This document shows, piece by piece, positions 8,807-17,571 of a DNA stretch of 64,000 nt. Positions within the stretch are counted from its first letter, which is position 1. Each line of letters opens with the position of its first letter. The notes beneath the pieces are model-generated. The model ran no database searches, had not been told where the DNA came from, and saw nothing but the letters and a program-made list of their open reading frames with translations. Source of the stretch: Herbidospora sakaeratensis (GTDB lineage: Bacteria; Actinomycetota; Actinomycetes; Streptosporangiales; Streptosporangiaceae); the NCBI RefSeq assembly GCF_001570525.1, contig NZ_BBXC01000008.1, positions 523,841 through 587,840 of the forward strand, read 5' to 3'. The translations under genes were made by a program, and so were the position numbers.

Positions 8807-10915
8807 ATGGCGACCCCAGCAGGTTGGCGGAGAGACGGCAATCTTCCCGCGGAGCTCACGAGCTTCGTCGGTCGGTCGCGGCTCCTGACCCAGATCAGAC
8901 AGCGCATCCAGCAGTCGCGCCTGGTCACCGTGACCGGGATCGGCGGCGTCGGGAAGACCCGCACCGCCCTGCGGGTCGCCCATCAGCTGCGCCCGCAGTT
9001 CGACGACGGCATCTGGTACGTCGACCTGGCCCGCCTCCAGGACCCGTCGATGCTCCACCACACCGTCCGCACCGCGCTGGGCCTGGCCGACCAGTCGAGC
9101 CGCACCAGCGGCGACTCCCTGGCCGACTGGCTGGGCGACCGCACCGTGCTGCTGATCCTCGACACGTGCGAGCACATGGTCGACGCGTGCGCCGAGCTGA
9201 TCGAAGACCTGCAGAGCCGCAACCCCAACCTGAAGGTGCTGGCCACCAGCCGGCGGTCGCTCAACGCGGCCGGCGAGTCGGTCATCCCGATCCCGCCGCT
9301 GCCGGTGCCGGGCGACGACCCGGCCGAGTCGCCCTACCACAACGACGCCGTCGAGCTGTTCCGGCAGCGGGCCACGGCCGTGGTGCCCGACTTCTCGATC
9401 GAGGAGAACAACGTCACGTCGGTCGCCGAGTTGTGCGTGCGGCTCGACGGCATCCCGCTGGCGATCGAGCTCGCGGCGGTCCGGCTGCGGGCCCTGTCGG
9501 TCGACCAGATCCTCGGGCTGCTGACCGACCGGTTCTCGCTGCTGGCGGGCGCCTCGCGCACCGCGTTACCCCGCCACCAGACCCTCCGCGCCGCGATCGG
9601 CTGGAGCCACGAGTTGTGCGAACCGGCCGAGCGCCTGCTGTGGGCGCGGTTGTCGGTCTTCGCGGGCGACTTCGAGCTCGACGCCGCGCGCTACGTCTGC
9701 GCCGGCGACACGCTGCCGCCCGACCGCATCATGGACGTCATCACCGGCCTGGTCGACAAGTCGGTGCTGCTCAGCTACAACACCGTGTCGGGCCAGCGCT
9801 ACCGGCTGATCGACACCCTGCGCCAGTACGGCGAAGAGTGGCTCGACAAGCTCGGCGAGACCGACAACCTGCGCCGCCGCCACCGCGACTACTACCTCCA
9901 GCTGGCCGAACGCGGCGAGCACGCCTGGTCGGGCCCGCGTCAGGTGCACTGGTTCGTCCGGATGCGCCAGGAGCACGACAACGTCCGCACGGCCGTCGAC
10001 TTCTGCCTGTCGCTGCCGGGCGAGCACCGGATCGGCCTCGAACTGCTGTCGTCGCTCTGGTTCATGTGGGTGGCCTGCGGCTTCATGCGCGAGGGCCGCC
10101 ACTATCTCGAACGCGCCCTGCGGGAGTCGCGGCAGGCCAGCAAGGAACGCTGCCGGGCGTTGTGGACGCTCGCCTACGTCTGCAACATGCAGGGCGACCA
10201 CGACGGCGCGACCGAGGCGGCCGAGAAGTGCTCCTCGGAGGCGCTGGAGGTCGGCGACTCGGGCGCGGTGATCTTCGCGACCAAGATGCTCGGCACCAGC
10301 GCGATGCTGAAGGGCGACTTCAAGCGGGCCACCGCGCTGCTCGGCGTGGCGATCGAGTTCCACAAGAGCGGCCGGGAGCTCAACCCGGGCCTGCTCCCGG
10401 CGGTCGCGGAGCTCGCCCTCGTGCTCACCTACCAGGGCGACTACATGGAGGCCGAGACCCTCGTCCAGGACTGCCTGAAGATCTGCAACGAGCGGGGCGA
10501 GTTGTGGATCCGCTCGTACGCGGTCTGGATCCAGGCCCTGCTGGAGATCGAGACCGGGCGGCACGACCAGGTCAAGACCAGCGCCCGGGAGGCGCTGCGC
10601 ATCAAGCGGCACTTCCACGACGTACCCGGCGTGCTGCTGTGCCTCGAGACGATGGCCCGCCACGCCGCCTCGTCGGGCGAGGTCGCCCACGCGGCCTACC
10701 TGCTGGGCGCCTCGGAGCAGAACTGGCGGGCCTCGGGCCTGGCCCAGCTGGGCTCGCCCTTCCTGAGCGACGACTTCAAGCGCACGATCAAGGAGTGCCG
10801 CGAGACCCTGGGCAACCACGAGTTCGACCGGCTGTTCCTGGCCGGGCAGGCCCTGTCGCTGGAGGACACCATCGCGGTGGCGCTGGGCGAGCTGGAGATC
10901 TCCGACTCGCTCTAG
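8807..10915 (+). CDS. STAND/AfsR-like NTPase with TPR-type C-terminus, no DNA-binding domain
   Basis: The 702-residue protein begins with a short linker and VGR, then the NB-ARC-like ATPase: Walker A TGIGGVGKTRT (residues 44-51 core), Walker B LLILDTCEH, and TSRRSL. A winged-helix region and a helical repeat (TPR-like) section run to the C-terminus. This is the ATPase-TPR part of actinobacterial LuxR/SARP regulators, but no LuxR, SARP or OmpR helix-turn-helix is present at either end. It may act as a signalling ATPase through a partner protein. ATG 8807 follows GTGAGGCGG. It ends with a 4-base overlap with the converging ankyrin gene. Confidence 0.8.
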   Translation: MATPAGWRRDGNLPAELTSFVGRSRLLTQIRQRIQQSRLVTVTGIGGVGKTRTALRVAHQLRPQFDDGIWYVDLARLQDPSMLHHTVRTALGLADQSSRTSGDSLADWLGDRTVLLILDTCEHMVDACAELIEDLQSRNPNLKVLATSRRSLNAAGESVIPIPPLPVPGDDPAESPYHNDAVELFRQRATAVVPDFSIEENNVTSVAELCVRLDGIPLAIELAAVRLRALSVDQILGLLTDRFSLLAGASRTALPRHQTLRAAIGWSHELCEPAERLLWARLSVFAGDFELDAARYVCAGDTLPPDRIMDVITGLVDKSVLLSYNTVSGQRYRLIDTLRQYGEEWLDKLGETDNLRRRHRDYYLQLAERGEHAWSGPRQVHWFVRMRQEHDNVRTAVDFCLSLPGEHRIGLELLSSLWFMWVACGFMREGRHYLERALRESRQASKERCRALWTLAYVCNMQGDHDGATEAAEKCSSEALEVGDSGAVIFATKMLGTSAMLKGDFKRATALLGVAIEFHKSGRELNPGLLPAVAELALVLTYQGDYMEAETLVQDCLKICNERGELWIRSYAVWIQALLEIETGRHDQVKTSAREALRIKRHFHDVPGVLLCLETMARHAASSGEVAHAAYLLGASEQNWRASGLAQLGSPFLSDDFKRTIKECRETLGNHEFDRLFLAGQALSLEDTIAVALGELEISDSL

Positions 10916-11298
10916 GCCTCGCCGAAGATCTCCAGGGCGGTCGTGTCGCCGAACATCCGCGCGGTGTCGGCGGCCGACGGCCGGCCGGCGTGGGGGTCGG
11001 CGCCCGCCTCGAACAGGGCCCTGACGACGTCGTGGTTTTTCTTGAACACGGCCCCGGCCATGGGCAGCTGCCCCTTGTCGTTGGGCCGGCCGGGGTCGGC
11101 GCCCCGGTCGAGCAGGGCCCGCACCGTGTCGGCGTGGCCGTGGTAGGCGGCCAGCATGAGCAGGGTGTCGCCGTTGTCGTTGTGCAGGTCGACCGGCACG
11201 CCCGCGTCGACGTAGGCGACCAGTTCGGCGGTCTGCCCGGCGCGGGCGTGGCCGAACAGTCGGGTGGCGAAGTCGACGAGTTCCGGATCCGGCTCCAT
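10912..11298 (-). CDS. Ankyrin-repeat protein
   Basis: The 128-residue protein is made of about three ankyrin repeats. NGDTLLMLAAYHGHADTVR and KGQLPMAGAVFKKNHDVVR are recognisable repeat cores, each followed by ALLDRGADP or ALFEAGADP turns. There is no signal peptide or membrane helix, so it is a small cytoplasmic protein-binding module. Its stop overlaps the end of the converging STAND ATPase gene by four bases. The binding partner is unknown. Confidence 0.85.
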   Translation of the reverse strand: MEPDPELVDFATRLFGHARAGQTAELVAYVDAGVPVDLHNDNGDTLLMLAAYHGHADTVRALLDRGADPGRPNDKGQLPMAGAVFKKNHDVVRALFEAGADPHAGRPSAADTARMFGDTTALEIFGEA

Positions 11299-11400
11299 GC
11301 GCCCTATTGTCCAACGGTAGGGTCCCCGAAACGGCGTGGAATCGATTCACCTCGCCGTAGGTTCTGTAGATGAGACAGACCGTGAGAAAGGCTGCCAGTC

Positions 11401-12300
11401 GTGTACGACCCGACGGATCTCTACCGGCTCGACGGTGACGTCCCCGAGCTGACCGATCCGGTGCTGCTCTACCACTTCGAAGGCTTCGTCGACGCGGGCG
11501 GGGCCGGACGGCTGGCCCTCGGGCACCTGATGGCGGAGCTGGACCACCGGGTCGTGGCCACCTTCGACGTCGACCGCCTCATCGACTACCGTTCGCGGCG
11601 CCCGATCATGGTCTTCGACACCGACCGCTGGGTCGAGGCCGACATGCCGGAGCTGACGCTCCACCTGGCCCACGACCTGACCGGCACCCCGTTCCTGCTG
11701 CTCACCGGGCCCGAGCCCGACCGCGAGTGGGAGCTGTTCACCGAGGCGATCGGCATGCTGGCGACCCGGCTGAACATCGGCAAGATGGTGACGATCCACG
11801 GCATCCCGATGGGCGTCCCGCACACCCGCCCGATCGGCCTGACCGCCCACGGCAGCCGCCCCGAGCTGATCAACGGGCAGGTGAGCCCGTTCGGCAAGGT
11901 GCAGGTGCCCGGCAGCGTGGCGGCCCTGCTCGAACTGCGCCTGGGCTCCAAGGGCCACGACGCGCTCGGCTACTCGATCCACGTGCCCCACTACCTGGCC
12001 CAGGCGGAGTACCCGCAGGCCGCGGTGACCGCCCTCGAGGCGATCACCCGGGGCACCGGCCTGGTCTTCCCGATGGACGCCCTGCGCGATGCCGCCGACA
12101 AGACCACCGCCGAGATCGAGGAGCAGATCCAGGCCAGCGCCGAGTTGTCGGGCGCGATCACGGGCCTGGAGCAGCAGTACGACGCCTTCACCGCCGGCAA
12201 GGACAACCTGCTGGCCGAGTCGACCCCGATGCCCACGGGCGACGAACTGGCCGCCCAGTTCGAGGCGTTCCTGGCGGAGCGCGACGACCGCGATGGCTGA
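11401..12300 (+). CDS. PAC2 family protein
   Basis: The 299-residue protein matches the actinobacterial PAC2 (proteasome-assembly-chaperone-2-like) family: LLYHFEGFVDAGGAGRLAL near the N-terminus, FDVDRLIDYRSRRPIMVF, and HGIPMGVPHTRP in the middle, followed by a helical C-terminal part. The fold resembles nucleoside phosphorylases. Actinobacteria carry proteasomes, so a role near protein turnover is often assumed, but bacterial function is not established. The start is GTG 11401. The stop lies inside the start region of the next gene (8-base overlap), so the two are coupled. Confidence 0.85.
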   Translation: MYDPTDLYRLDGDVPELTDPVLLYHFEGFVDAGGAGRLALGHLMAELDHRVVATFDVDRLIDYRSRRPIMVFDTDRWVEADMPELTLHLAHDLTGTPFLLLTGPEPDREWELFTEAIGMLATRLNIGKMVTIHGIPMGVPHTRPIGLTAHGSRPELINGQVSPFGKVQVPGSVAALLELRLGSKGHDALGYSIHVPHYLAQAEYPQAAVTALEAITRGTGLVFPMDALRDAADKTTAEIEEQIQASAELSGAITGLEQQYDAFTAGKDNLLAESTPMPTGDELAAQFEAFLAERDDRDG

Positions 12301-13303
12301 TGACCTGAGGGTCGGCCTGGTCGGCTACGGCCCGGCCGGCGAGTTCTTCCACGCCCCGCTGATCAGGGCCACCCCGGGCCTGCGGCTGGCCGCCGTGGTG
12401 ACGGGCGACCCCGAGAAGGCCGCCCGCATCGGCCCCGGCGTGGCCGTGGTCCGGCACGCCGCCGACCTCCATCCCCTGGTCGACCTGGTCGTGGTCGCCT
12501 CGCCCAACCGCACCCACGTGCCGATCGCCGGCGAGGCGCTGCGCGCCGGGCTGCCGGTCGTGGTCGACAAGCCCCTGGCCGCCACGGCCGAGGAGGCCCT
12601 GGAGCTGGCCGCGCTGGCCCGCGAGCGGGGCCTGATGCTGACGGTCTTCCAGAACCGCCGCTGGGACGGCGACTTCCTCACGATCGAGCGCCTGCGCCCC
12701 CGGCTGGGCGAGATCCGGCGGTTCGAGTCGCGCTTCGAACGCTGGCGGCCGGTCCCGAAGGGCGGCTGGCGCGAGCAGGGCGGCCCCGAAGACCTCGCCG
12801 GTCTCCTCTACGACCTGGGCAGCCACCTGGTCGACCAGGCCCTCCAGCTCCTGGGCCCGGTGACCTCCGTCTACGCCGAGGCCGACATCCGGCGCGCGGG
12901 GGTGCGGGCCGACGACGACAGCTTCATCGCCCTGACCCACGTGAACGGCGCCCGCTCCCACCTGTGGGTGAGCGCCGTCGCCGCCGACCTGGGCCCCCGG
13001 TTCCGGGTGCTGGGCTCCGAGGCGGCCTACGTGAAGTGGGGCATGGACCCCCAGGAAGACCGCCTGCGGGCGGGCCGCAGCCCCGCCGAACCGGGCTTCG
13101 GCAACGGCGAGCCGGGCTTCGTCGGCGACGAGCGGGTGCCCACCGAGCCGGGGAACTACCGCGCCTTCTACGAGGGCGTGGTCCGGGCGTTGTGGGGCGA
13201 GGGACCGCCGCCGGTGACGCCGGAGTCGGCGGCCGAGGCCCTGGTCGTCCTGCGCGCCGCCCGGGTGTCCGCCGACGAGGGCCGCGTGGTCGCTACCAGT
13301 TAG
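12293..13303 (+). CDS. Gfo/Idh/MocA family NAD(P)-dependent oxidoreductase
   Basis: The 336-residue protein has an N-terminal Rossmann fold with VGLVGYGPAGEFFH (GxGxxG-type loop, residues 6-17) and VVDKPLA (~85-91), the lysine-containing EKP-like motif of the family. A C-terminal alpha/beta substrate domain contains DLGSHLVDQ. These enzymes oxidise or reduce sugars, inositols or related polyols. ATG 12293 overlaps the PAC2 gene by 8 bases. The end overlaps the converging gene 13293-13745 by 11 bases. The substrate is not predictable. Confidence 0.9.
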   Translation: MADDLRVGLVGYGPAGEFFHAPLIRATPGLRLAAVVTGDPEKAARIGPGVAVVRHAADLHPLVDLVVVASPNRTHVPIAGEALRAGLPVVVDKPLAATAEEALELAALARERGLMLTVFQNRRWDGDFLTIERLRPRLGEIRRFESRFERWRPVPKGGWREQGGPEDLAGLLYDLGSHLVDQALQLLGPVTSVYAEADIRRAGVRADDDSFIALTHVNGARSHLWVSAVAADLGPRFRVLGSEAAYVKWGMDPQEDRLRAGRSPAEPGFGNGEPGFVGDERVPTEPGNYRAFYEGVVRALWGEGPPPVTPESAAEALVVLRAARVSADEGRVVATS

Positions 13304-13745
13304 GGAACAGCGGGCCGTTCGGATCGTGGGCCGGCGAATACGCGTTGGCCGGGCGATGGTGTTTTTCGGCCGCCGACCTGAGTTCTTCGGGGAGCACCTC
13401 GCGGATCTCGGCGTAGTAGAAGCCGAGCGAGTCGAGGATCATCTCCTCGACCAGTCCCCGTAGATACGTCCTGTCGGCGTCGGGGTTCTCGGCGGCGATC
13501 TCCAGAATGAGCCCGGAGAGCCGGGAGAGCGTCGCCGCATCCTTGTTCTCGATGGCCGGCCAGAGGCGGTCCCAGAGAATCTGCAGGAATTCGCGATGGG
13601 AGAGCGGGTAGTCGGGCTCGATGAAGTCGTGCTCGCGCTCCGCCTGCTCGATGTCGGGCTCGAATTCGGGCAGCCACTGGATCATCGCGCCCCGTAGGTA
13701 GGCGATCTCGGCCGCCATCGCCTCGACGACCTCGCGGGGCGGCAC
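13293..13745 (-). CDS. Conserved-looking acidic helical protein, unknown
   Basis: From GTG 13743-13745 the frame gives 150 residues, acidic and mostly helical, with FLQILWDRLWPAIENKDA and an aromatic C-terminus. No domain is recognised. The frame stays open upstream to the TGA of the phosphatase gene (13908-13910) and reads like protein (RRWFGLRPVHGSLIELAL), but I see no ATG, GTG or TTG start there, so translation may begin at the GTG or at a rare codon farther upstream. Its 3' end overlaps the oxidoreductase by 11 bases. Confidence 0.55.
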   Translation of the reverse strand: MPPREVVEAMAAEIAYLRGAMIQWLPEFEPDIEQAEREHDFIEPDYPLSHREFLQILWDRLWPAIENKDAATLSRLSGLILEIAAENPDADRTYLRGLVEEMILDSLGFYYAEIREVLPEELRSAAEKHHRPANAYSPAHDPNGPLFPNW

Positions 13746-13907
13746 GTAGTTCAGGGCCAGCTCGATCAGCGAGCCGTGGACCGGCCGCAGGCCGAACCAG
13801 CGGCGGACCCGGTTCCGGACTGCTCTGAGGTGCAGGGCGGGCTCCTCGGGTGGCCGCGCCTGGTCGGGTGGCCGGCCAGGCGGAGCCGTAACGGAGAAAA
13901 GAGCTTT

Positions 13908-14714
13908 TCAGTCGCGCAGGCGGGCGCGGAGGGCGGCGGTGTCGTCGGCGGTCCAGCCGTGTTCGGCGAGCCAGCCCATCGGGCCGCCGTAGCGGGTGTC
14001 GAGGATCTCCAGGAAGTGCTCGATGTACTCCGCGCGCGGGACGTGGCTGTCGGCGGGCTTGGAGTCGAGGTCGACGCGGTAGGTGTCGCTCGATCGGAGG
14101 CGCTCCAGGATCGCCGCGATGCGCTCGCCGGTGGCGACGTAGTCGGCCACGATGGCCTCCCTGGTCACTCCGGCGACCTCTTCGGCCAGGGCGCAGAGCA
14201 CGCCGGTGCGGTCCTTGCCGGCGGCGCAGTGGACCAGCGCGGCGCCGTCGCCGTGGGCCATCACGCGGAGGGCGGCCACCACCGAGTCGGGGCGGTCGCG
14301 CAGGTAGCCGTAGTAGTGGCCGGTGACGCGCAGTTCGGGGTCGAGGCGCTCGGCGTCGGCCCAGGGGAGGGCGCGTTCGTCGAGTTCCTCCTCTTCGGGG
14401 TCGTCGCTGGCCGCGTCGGTGAACAGGCCGCCCTCGGCGAAGAGCGTGTGGTGGTGGATCTCCACGACCGACTCGTCGGTGAGGGGGCCGGGGCCCTCCA
14501 GCCGGACCTCGGTGTTCGACCGCAGGTCGATGACGTGGCGCAGCTTCAGCTCCGCCACCAGCAGGTTCACGTCGGCCTGAGTCAGGCTCTGCAGGTTGTC
14601 GCCGCGCAGCACCCGGCCGGAACGGGTGACGCCGCCGTCAACGGTCGGCAGGCCCCCCAGGTCCCGGACGTTGACCGCGCCTTCGAGAACTATCCAACGC
14701 CCATTCTCATTCAT
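13908..14714 (-). CDS. Protein-tyrosine phosphatase (Y_phosphatase3 / IphP type)
   Basis: The 268-residue enzyme has the Cys-based P-loop HCAAGKDRTG, with the nucleophile Cys163 when counted from ATG 14714. It also has the N-terminal NVRDLGGLPT and IDLRSNTE motifs typical of the IphP-like tyrosine/lipid phosphatases of bacteria. There is no secretion signal. A longer start at 14750 would add 12 residues with no clear benefit; GTG at 14720 is another option. It is divergent from nothing close by; the next gene downstream follows in the same frame after its TGA. The substrate may be phosphotyrosine or phosphoinositide. Confidence 0.9.
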   Translation of the reverse strand: MNENGRWIVLEGAVNVRDLGGLPTVDGGVTRSGRVLRGDNLQSLTQADVNLLVAELKLRHVIDLRSNTEVRLEGPGPLTDESVVEIHHHTLFAEGGLFTDAASDDPEEEELDERALPWADAERLDPELRVTGHYYGYLRDRPDSVVAALRVMAHGDGAALVHCAAGKDRTGVLCALAEEVAGVTREAIVADYVATGERIAAILERLRSSDTYRVDLDSKPADSHVPRAEYIEHFLEILDTRYGGPMGWLAEHGWTADDTAALRARLRD

Positions 14715-14837
14715 CACGTATGAGCCTATCTGTCTGAGCGAGACGCGCACGGCCGGAGGCCGGGTGTGGCTCGCGCCTCGGAATCTGCCCGATCAACACG
14801 TCGGCGGCGTGGCCCCCGCATGAACTCCGTACCCGGA

Positions 14838-17435
14838 TCAGCGCGGGGGCCGGGCCTGGTCCAGGGCCTCCCTGGCGCGGCGGGCGCCGGACTCGTTGCC
14901 CAGGCGCAGGTAGATGTCCAGCGCCTGGCGGGCCGGGTGGTACGCCTCGGTCAGGCGGCCGGCCCGGATCAGCACCTCGGCCTCGGTGCGCAGCCCGCGC
15001 GCCTGCCACCACCGGTCGCCGAGGGCCTCGAAGTCCTGGACGGCCCCGCGCAGCATCAGCACCGCCTCGTCGACCCGGCCCAGGCGTTCCAGCACCCGTC
15101 CCTCGCTGACCTCCGACCGGGCCACGCCCCAGGAGTCGCCCAGTTTGGCCAGCATCTCCTTGGCGTCGCGCACGTTGGCGTGCTCGGTGAGCATGTTCGA
15201 CGGGTCGCCGATCTCCCCGGCGGCGCGCAGGCTGCGGGCCTGCTCCCACTCCTCGCCCCGGTCGCGGAACGAGCGCACGGCGAACCCCAGCGCGTTGCCG
15301 GCCAGCACGAAGGTGCGTTCGGCCGCGTGGGCGTCGCCCCGGTTCAGGTGCATCCGGGCCTCGGCGGCCAGCACCTCGCCCAGGGCCCGCTGGGTCTGCG
15401 CCTCGGAGTAGCGGTTGCCGGCGCGCTGGAAGGTGGTCAGCGCCTCCTCCAGCAGTTCGCGGGCCTCGGTGTAGCCGCGCTGGGCCAGGCGCAGCTCGGC
15501 CAGGTTGCGCTGGGTGCGGGCGGTCCACCAGCCGTCTCCCCCGGCCTTGAAGGCGGTGATCGCGCCGATGAGGTAGTCCTGGCCCCGGTCGAGGTGGCCG
15601 CTGGTGAACAGGGTCATGCCGACCGCGCGCATGGCGCGGGCCGCCCACCACGCCTCGTTCTGCTCGGTCAGCAGGTCGAGGGCGCGCTGGGCGTCCTTCA
15701 GCGCCTCCTCGCCGCGGCCCACTCCCCCGGCGACGGCCGAGCGTTCGAGCAGGGCGATGCCGAGGGCGCGGGGGTCCTCCATACGTTCGGCGGCGGCGCA
15801 GATGACGTCGGCGACGGCCTGCCAGTCGGACCAGTAGGCCCGCAGCGAGTGGCACAGGGAGCAGAAGGCGCGGCCGATGCCCCAGGCCAGGTCCCACATC
15901 TCCTCGGCCTGGGCGGTGTGCACGGCCGACAGCAGCGACAGGCGTTCGGCGGAGAACCAGGTGCCCGAGGTGACCTCGGGGCTCTTCAGCACCCGGATGG
16001 CCGAGCCGGTGGCCTCGATGCGGGGCCAGGTGATCTCCTCGGCCGGGCGGGTGGCGGGGTGCGAACCGGGGCGGGGGCTCCAGTCCTGGGGCCAGCGGAT
16101 GGCGGCGGCGGCCTCGGCGCGGCGGCGGTAGCCGTAGAGGACTCGTTCCAGGGCGGCGTGCCGGGCGGGGGCGTGGTCGGCGCGTTGTTCCTGGGCGAAC
16201 AGGCGGACCAGGTCGTGGAGGCGGTAGCGGGTCTGGCCGGTCAGGTCGCGGCCGGTCACCTCGGCGAGGTGGCTGGCCACCAGCGCCTCGATCTGGTCGG
16301 CCCCGTCGGTCTCGGAGACGTCGAGCAGGTCGCCGGCCACCCAGTCGGGCACGTCGGGGGCGGGGAAGCGGGCCAGCAGGCGTAACAGGCGGCGCTGGGT
16401 GCCGGTGCACTCGTCGTAGGACAGCTGCACCGAGGCCCGTACGCTCTTGTCGATCTCGCGGCCGACCTCCAGCTGGTCGAGGCGGCGGCGTTCGTCTTCG
16501 AGGCGGTCGTACAGGTCGGAGAGGGACCAGTGGGTGCGGGTGGCCAGGCGGCCGCCGCAGATGCTGATGGCCAGGGGCAGCCGGTCGCAGGCCCGGACGA
16601 TGCCGAGCGCGGCGTCGAGGTCGGCCGCCACCCGCTCGGAGCCGGCCAGCCGGGCCAGCAGCTCGACGCCCTGGGCCTCGGTGAACGCCTGCACCTGGGC
16701 GTCGTAGGTGTTGCGCAGCATCAGCGACTTGCGCGAGGTGACGATGACGGCGCAGCGCGGCTCGGTCGGGATCAGGTCCTTGATCTGGTCGCCGTCCTGG
16801 GCGTTGTCGAGGAAGATCAGCAGGCGCCGGCCGGTGGTCCACGTCCACCAGAGTTTCTGCAGTTCGCGCAGGCTGCCGACGTCGGTGGTGAGGCGGGCGC
16901 CCAGGGCCCGCAGGAAGGCCATCAGCACCTCCTCGGGCCGCACCGCCTCGTCGGCGCCGCGCAGGTCGAAGTAGAGCTGGCCGTCGGGGTAGCGGCCGAC
17001 CATCTCGTGGGCGAACCGGGAGGCCAGCGCCGACTTGCCGACGCCGCCCTGGCCGTAGAGGGAGGCGACCGTCGGGGAGTCGCCGTCGCGGCGGCCGAAC
17101 AGCTCGCGCAGCTCGGCGAGGAGGTCGGCCCGGCCGGTGAAGTGGGCGATGACCGGCGGGAGTTCGGCCGGGACGGGCGTGCCGCCCGGCTTGGCCTTGC
17201 GTTCGCGGCGGCCCGAGGGGTCGGCGGTGGCCCAGGCGAGCACCCCGGCGAGCGCGGCGGCCACCCCGGTGATGCCGATGCCCGCCGCGACGGGGAGGTC
17301 CCAGATGTTGGTGACGGCCGCCATGGCGCTGGCGACGGCGGCCACGATCCCGATGGCGGCCGGGGCGGCGGCGGACGAGCGGCGCTTCGACGGCAGACGA
17401 TCGTCGTTGTCGTCGTCGCGGGAGGCTTCCGACAT
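14838..17435 (-). CDS. Membrane-anchored STAND NTPase with TPR repeats
   Basis: The 865-residue protein starts with two hydrophobic helices (~25-45, 50-70) and a basic linker. The NB-ARC ATPase follows: Walker A YGQGGVGKSAL (128-135 core), Walker B LLIFLDNAQD and VTSRKSL, then LPLAISICGGRLA. A long helical-repeat region (~520-860) ends the protein. It resembles AfsR minus the SARP domain, with a membrane anchor in its place, so it is more likely a membrane-side signalling switch than a transcription factor. No operon partner is apparent: the phosphatase lies more than 100 bases downstream and the neighbour upstream is divergent. The ligand is unknown. Confidence 0.85.
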   Translation of the reverse strand: MSEASRDDDNDDRLPSKRRSSAAAPAAIGIVAAVASAMAAVTNIWDLPVAAGIGITGVAAALAGVLAWATADPSGRRERKAKPGGTPVPAELPPVIAHFTGRADLLAELRELFGRRDGDSPTVASLYGQGGVGKSALASRFAHEMVGRYPDGQLYFDLRGADEAVRPEEVLMAFLRALGARLTTDVGSLRELQKLWWTWTTGRRLLIFLDNAQDGDQIKDLIPTEPRCAVIVTSRKSLMLRNTYDAQVQAFTEAQGVELLARLAGSERVAADLDAALGIVRACDRLPLAISICGGRLATRTHWSLSDLYDRLEDERRRLDQLEVGREIDKSVRASVQLSYDECTGTQRRLLRLLARFPAPDVPDWVAGDLLDVSETDGADQIEALVASHLAEVTGRDLTGQTRYRLHDLVRLFAQEQRADHAPARHAALERVLYGYRRRAEAAAAIRWPQDWSPRPGSHPATRPAEEITWPRIEATGSAIRVLKSPEVTSGTWFSAERLSLLSAVHTAQAEEMWDLAWGIGRAFCSLCHSLRAYWSDWQAVADVICAAAERMEDPRALGIALLERSAVAGGVGRGEEALKDAQRALDLLTEQNEAWWAARAMRAVGMTLFTSGHLDRGQDYLIGAITAFKAGGDGWWTARTQRNLAELRLAQRGYTEARELLEEALTTFQRAGNRYSEAQTQRALGEVLAAEARMHLNRGDAHAAERTFVLAGNALGFAVRSFRDRGEEWEQARSLRAAGEIGDPSNMLTEHANVRDAKEMLAKLGDSWGVARSEVSEGRVLERLGRVDEAVLMLRGAVQDFEALGDRWWQARGLRTEAEVLIRAGRLTEAYHPARQALDIYLRLGNESGARRAREALDQARPPR

Positions 17436-17571
17436 CCTGGGGGTCCCCTCACGAAAGTGATCTAGTCAGGATTCAAGCACGCCTGTCACCATTCATCCGC
17501 AACTAACGGTCTCCTGGGCTAAATGGCCGTAATGTATGGCGTCTCAGCGATCAAACGTTCAGGGGAGATGA

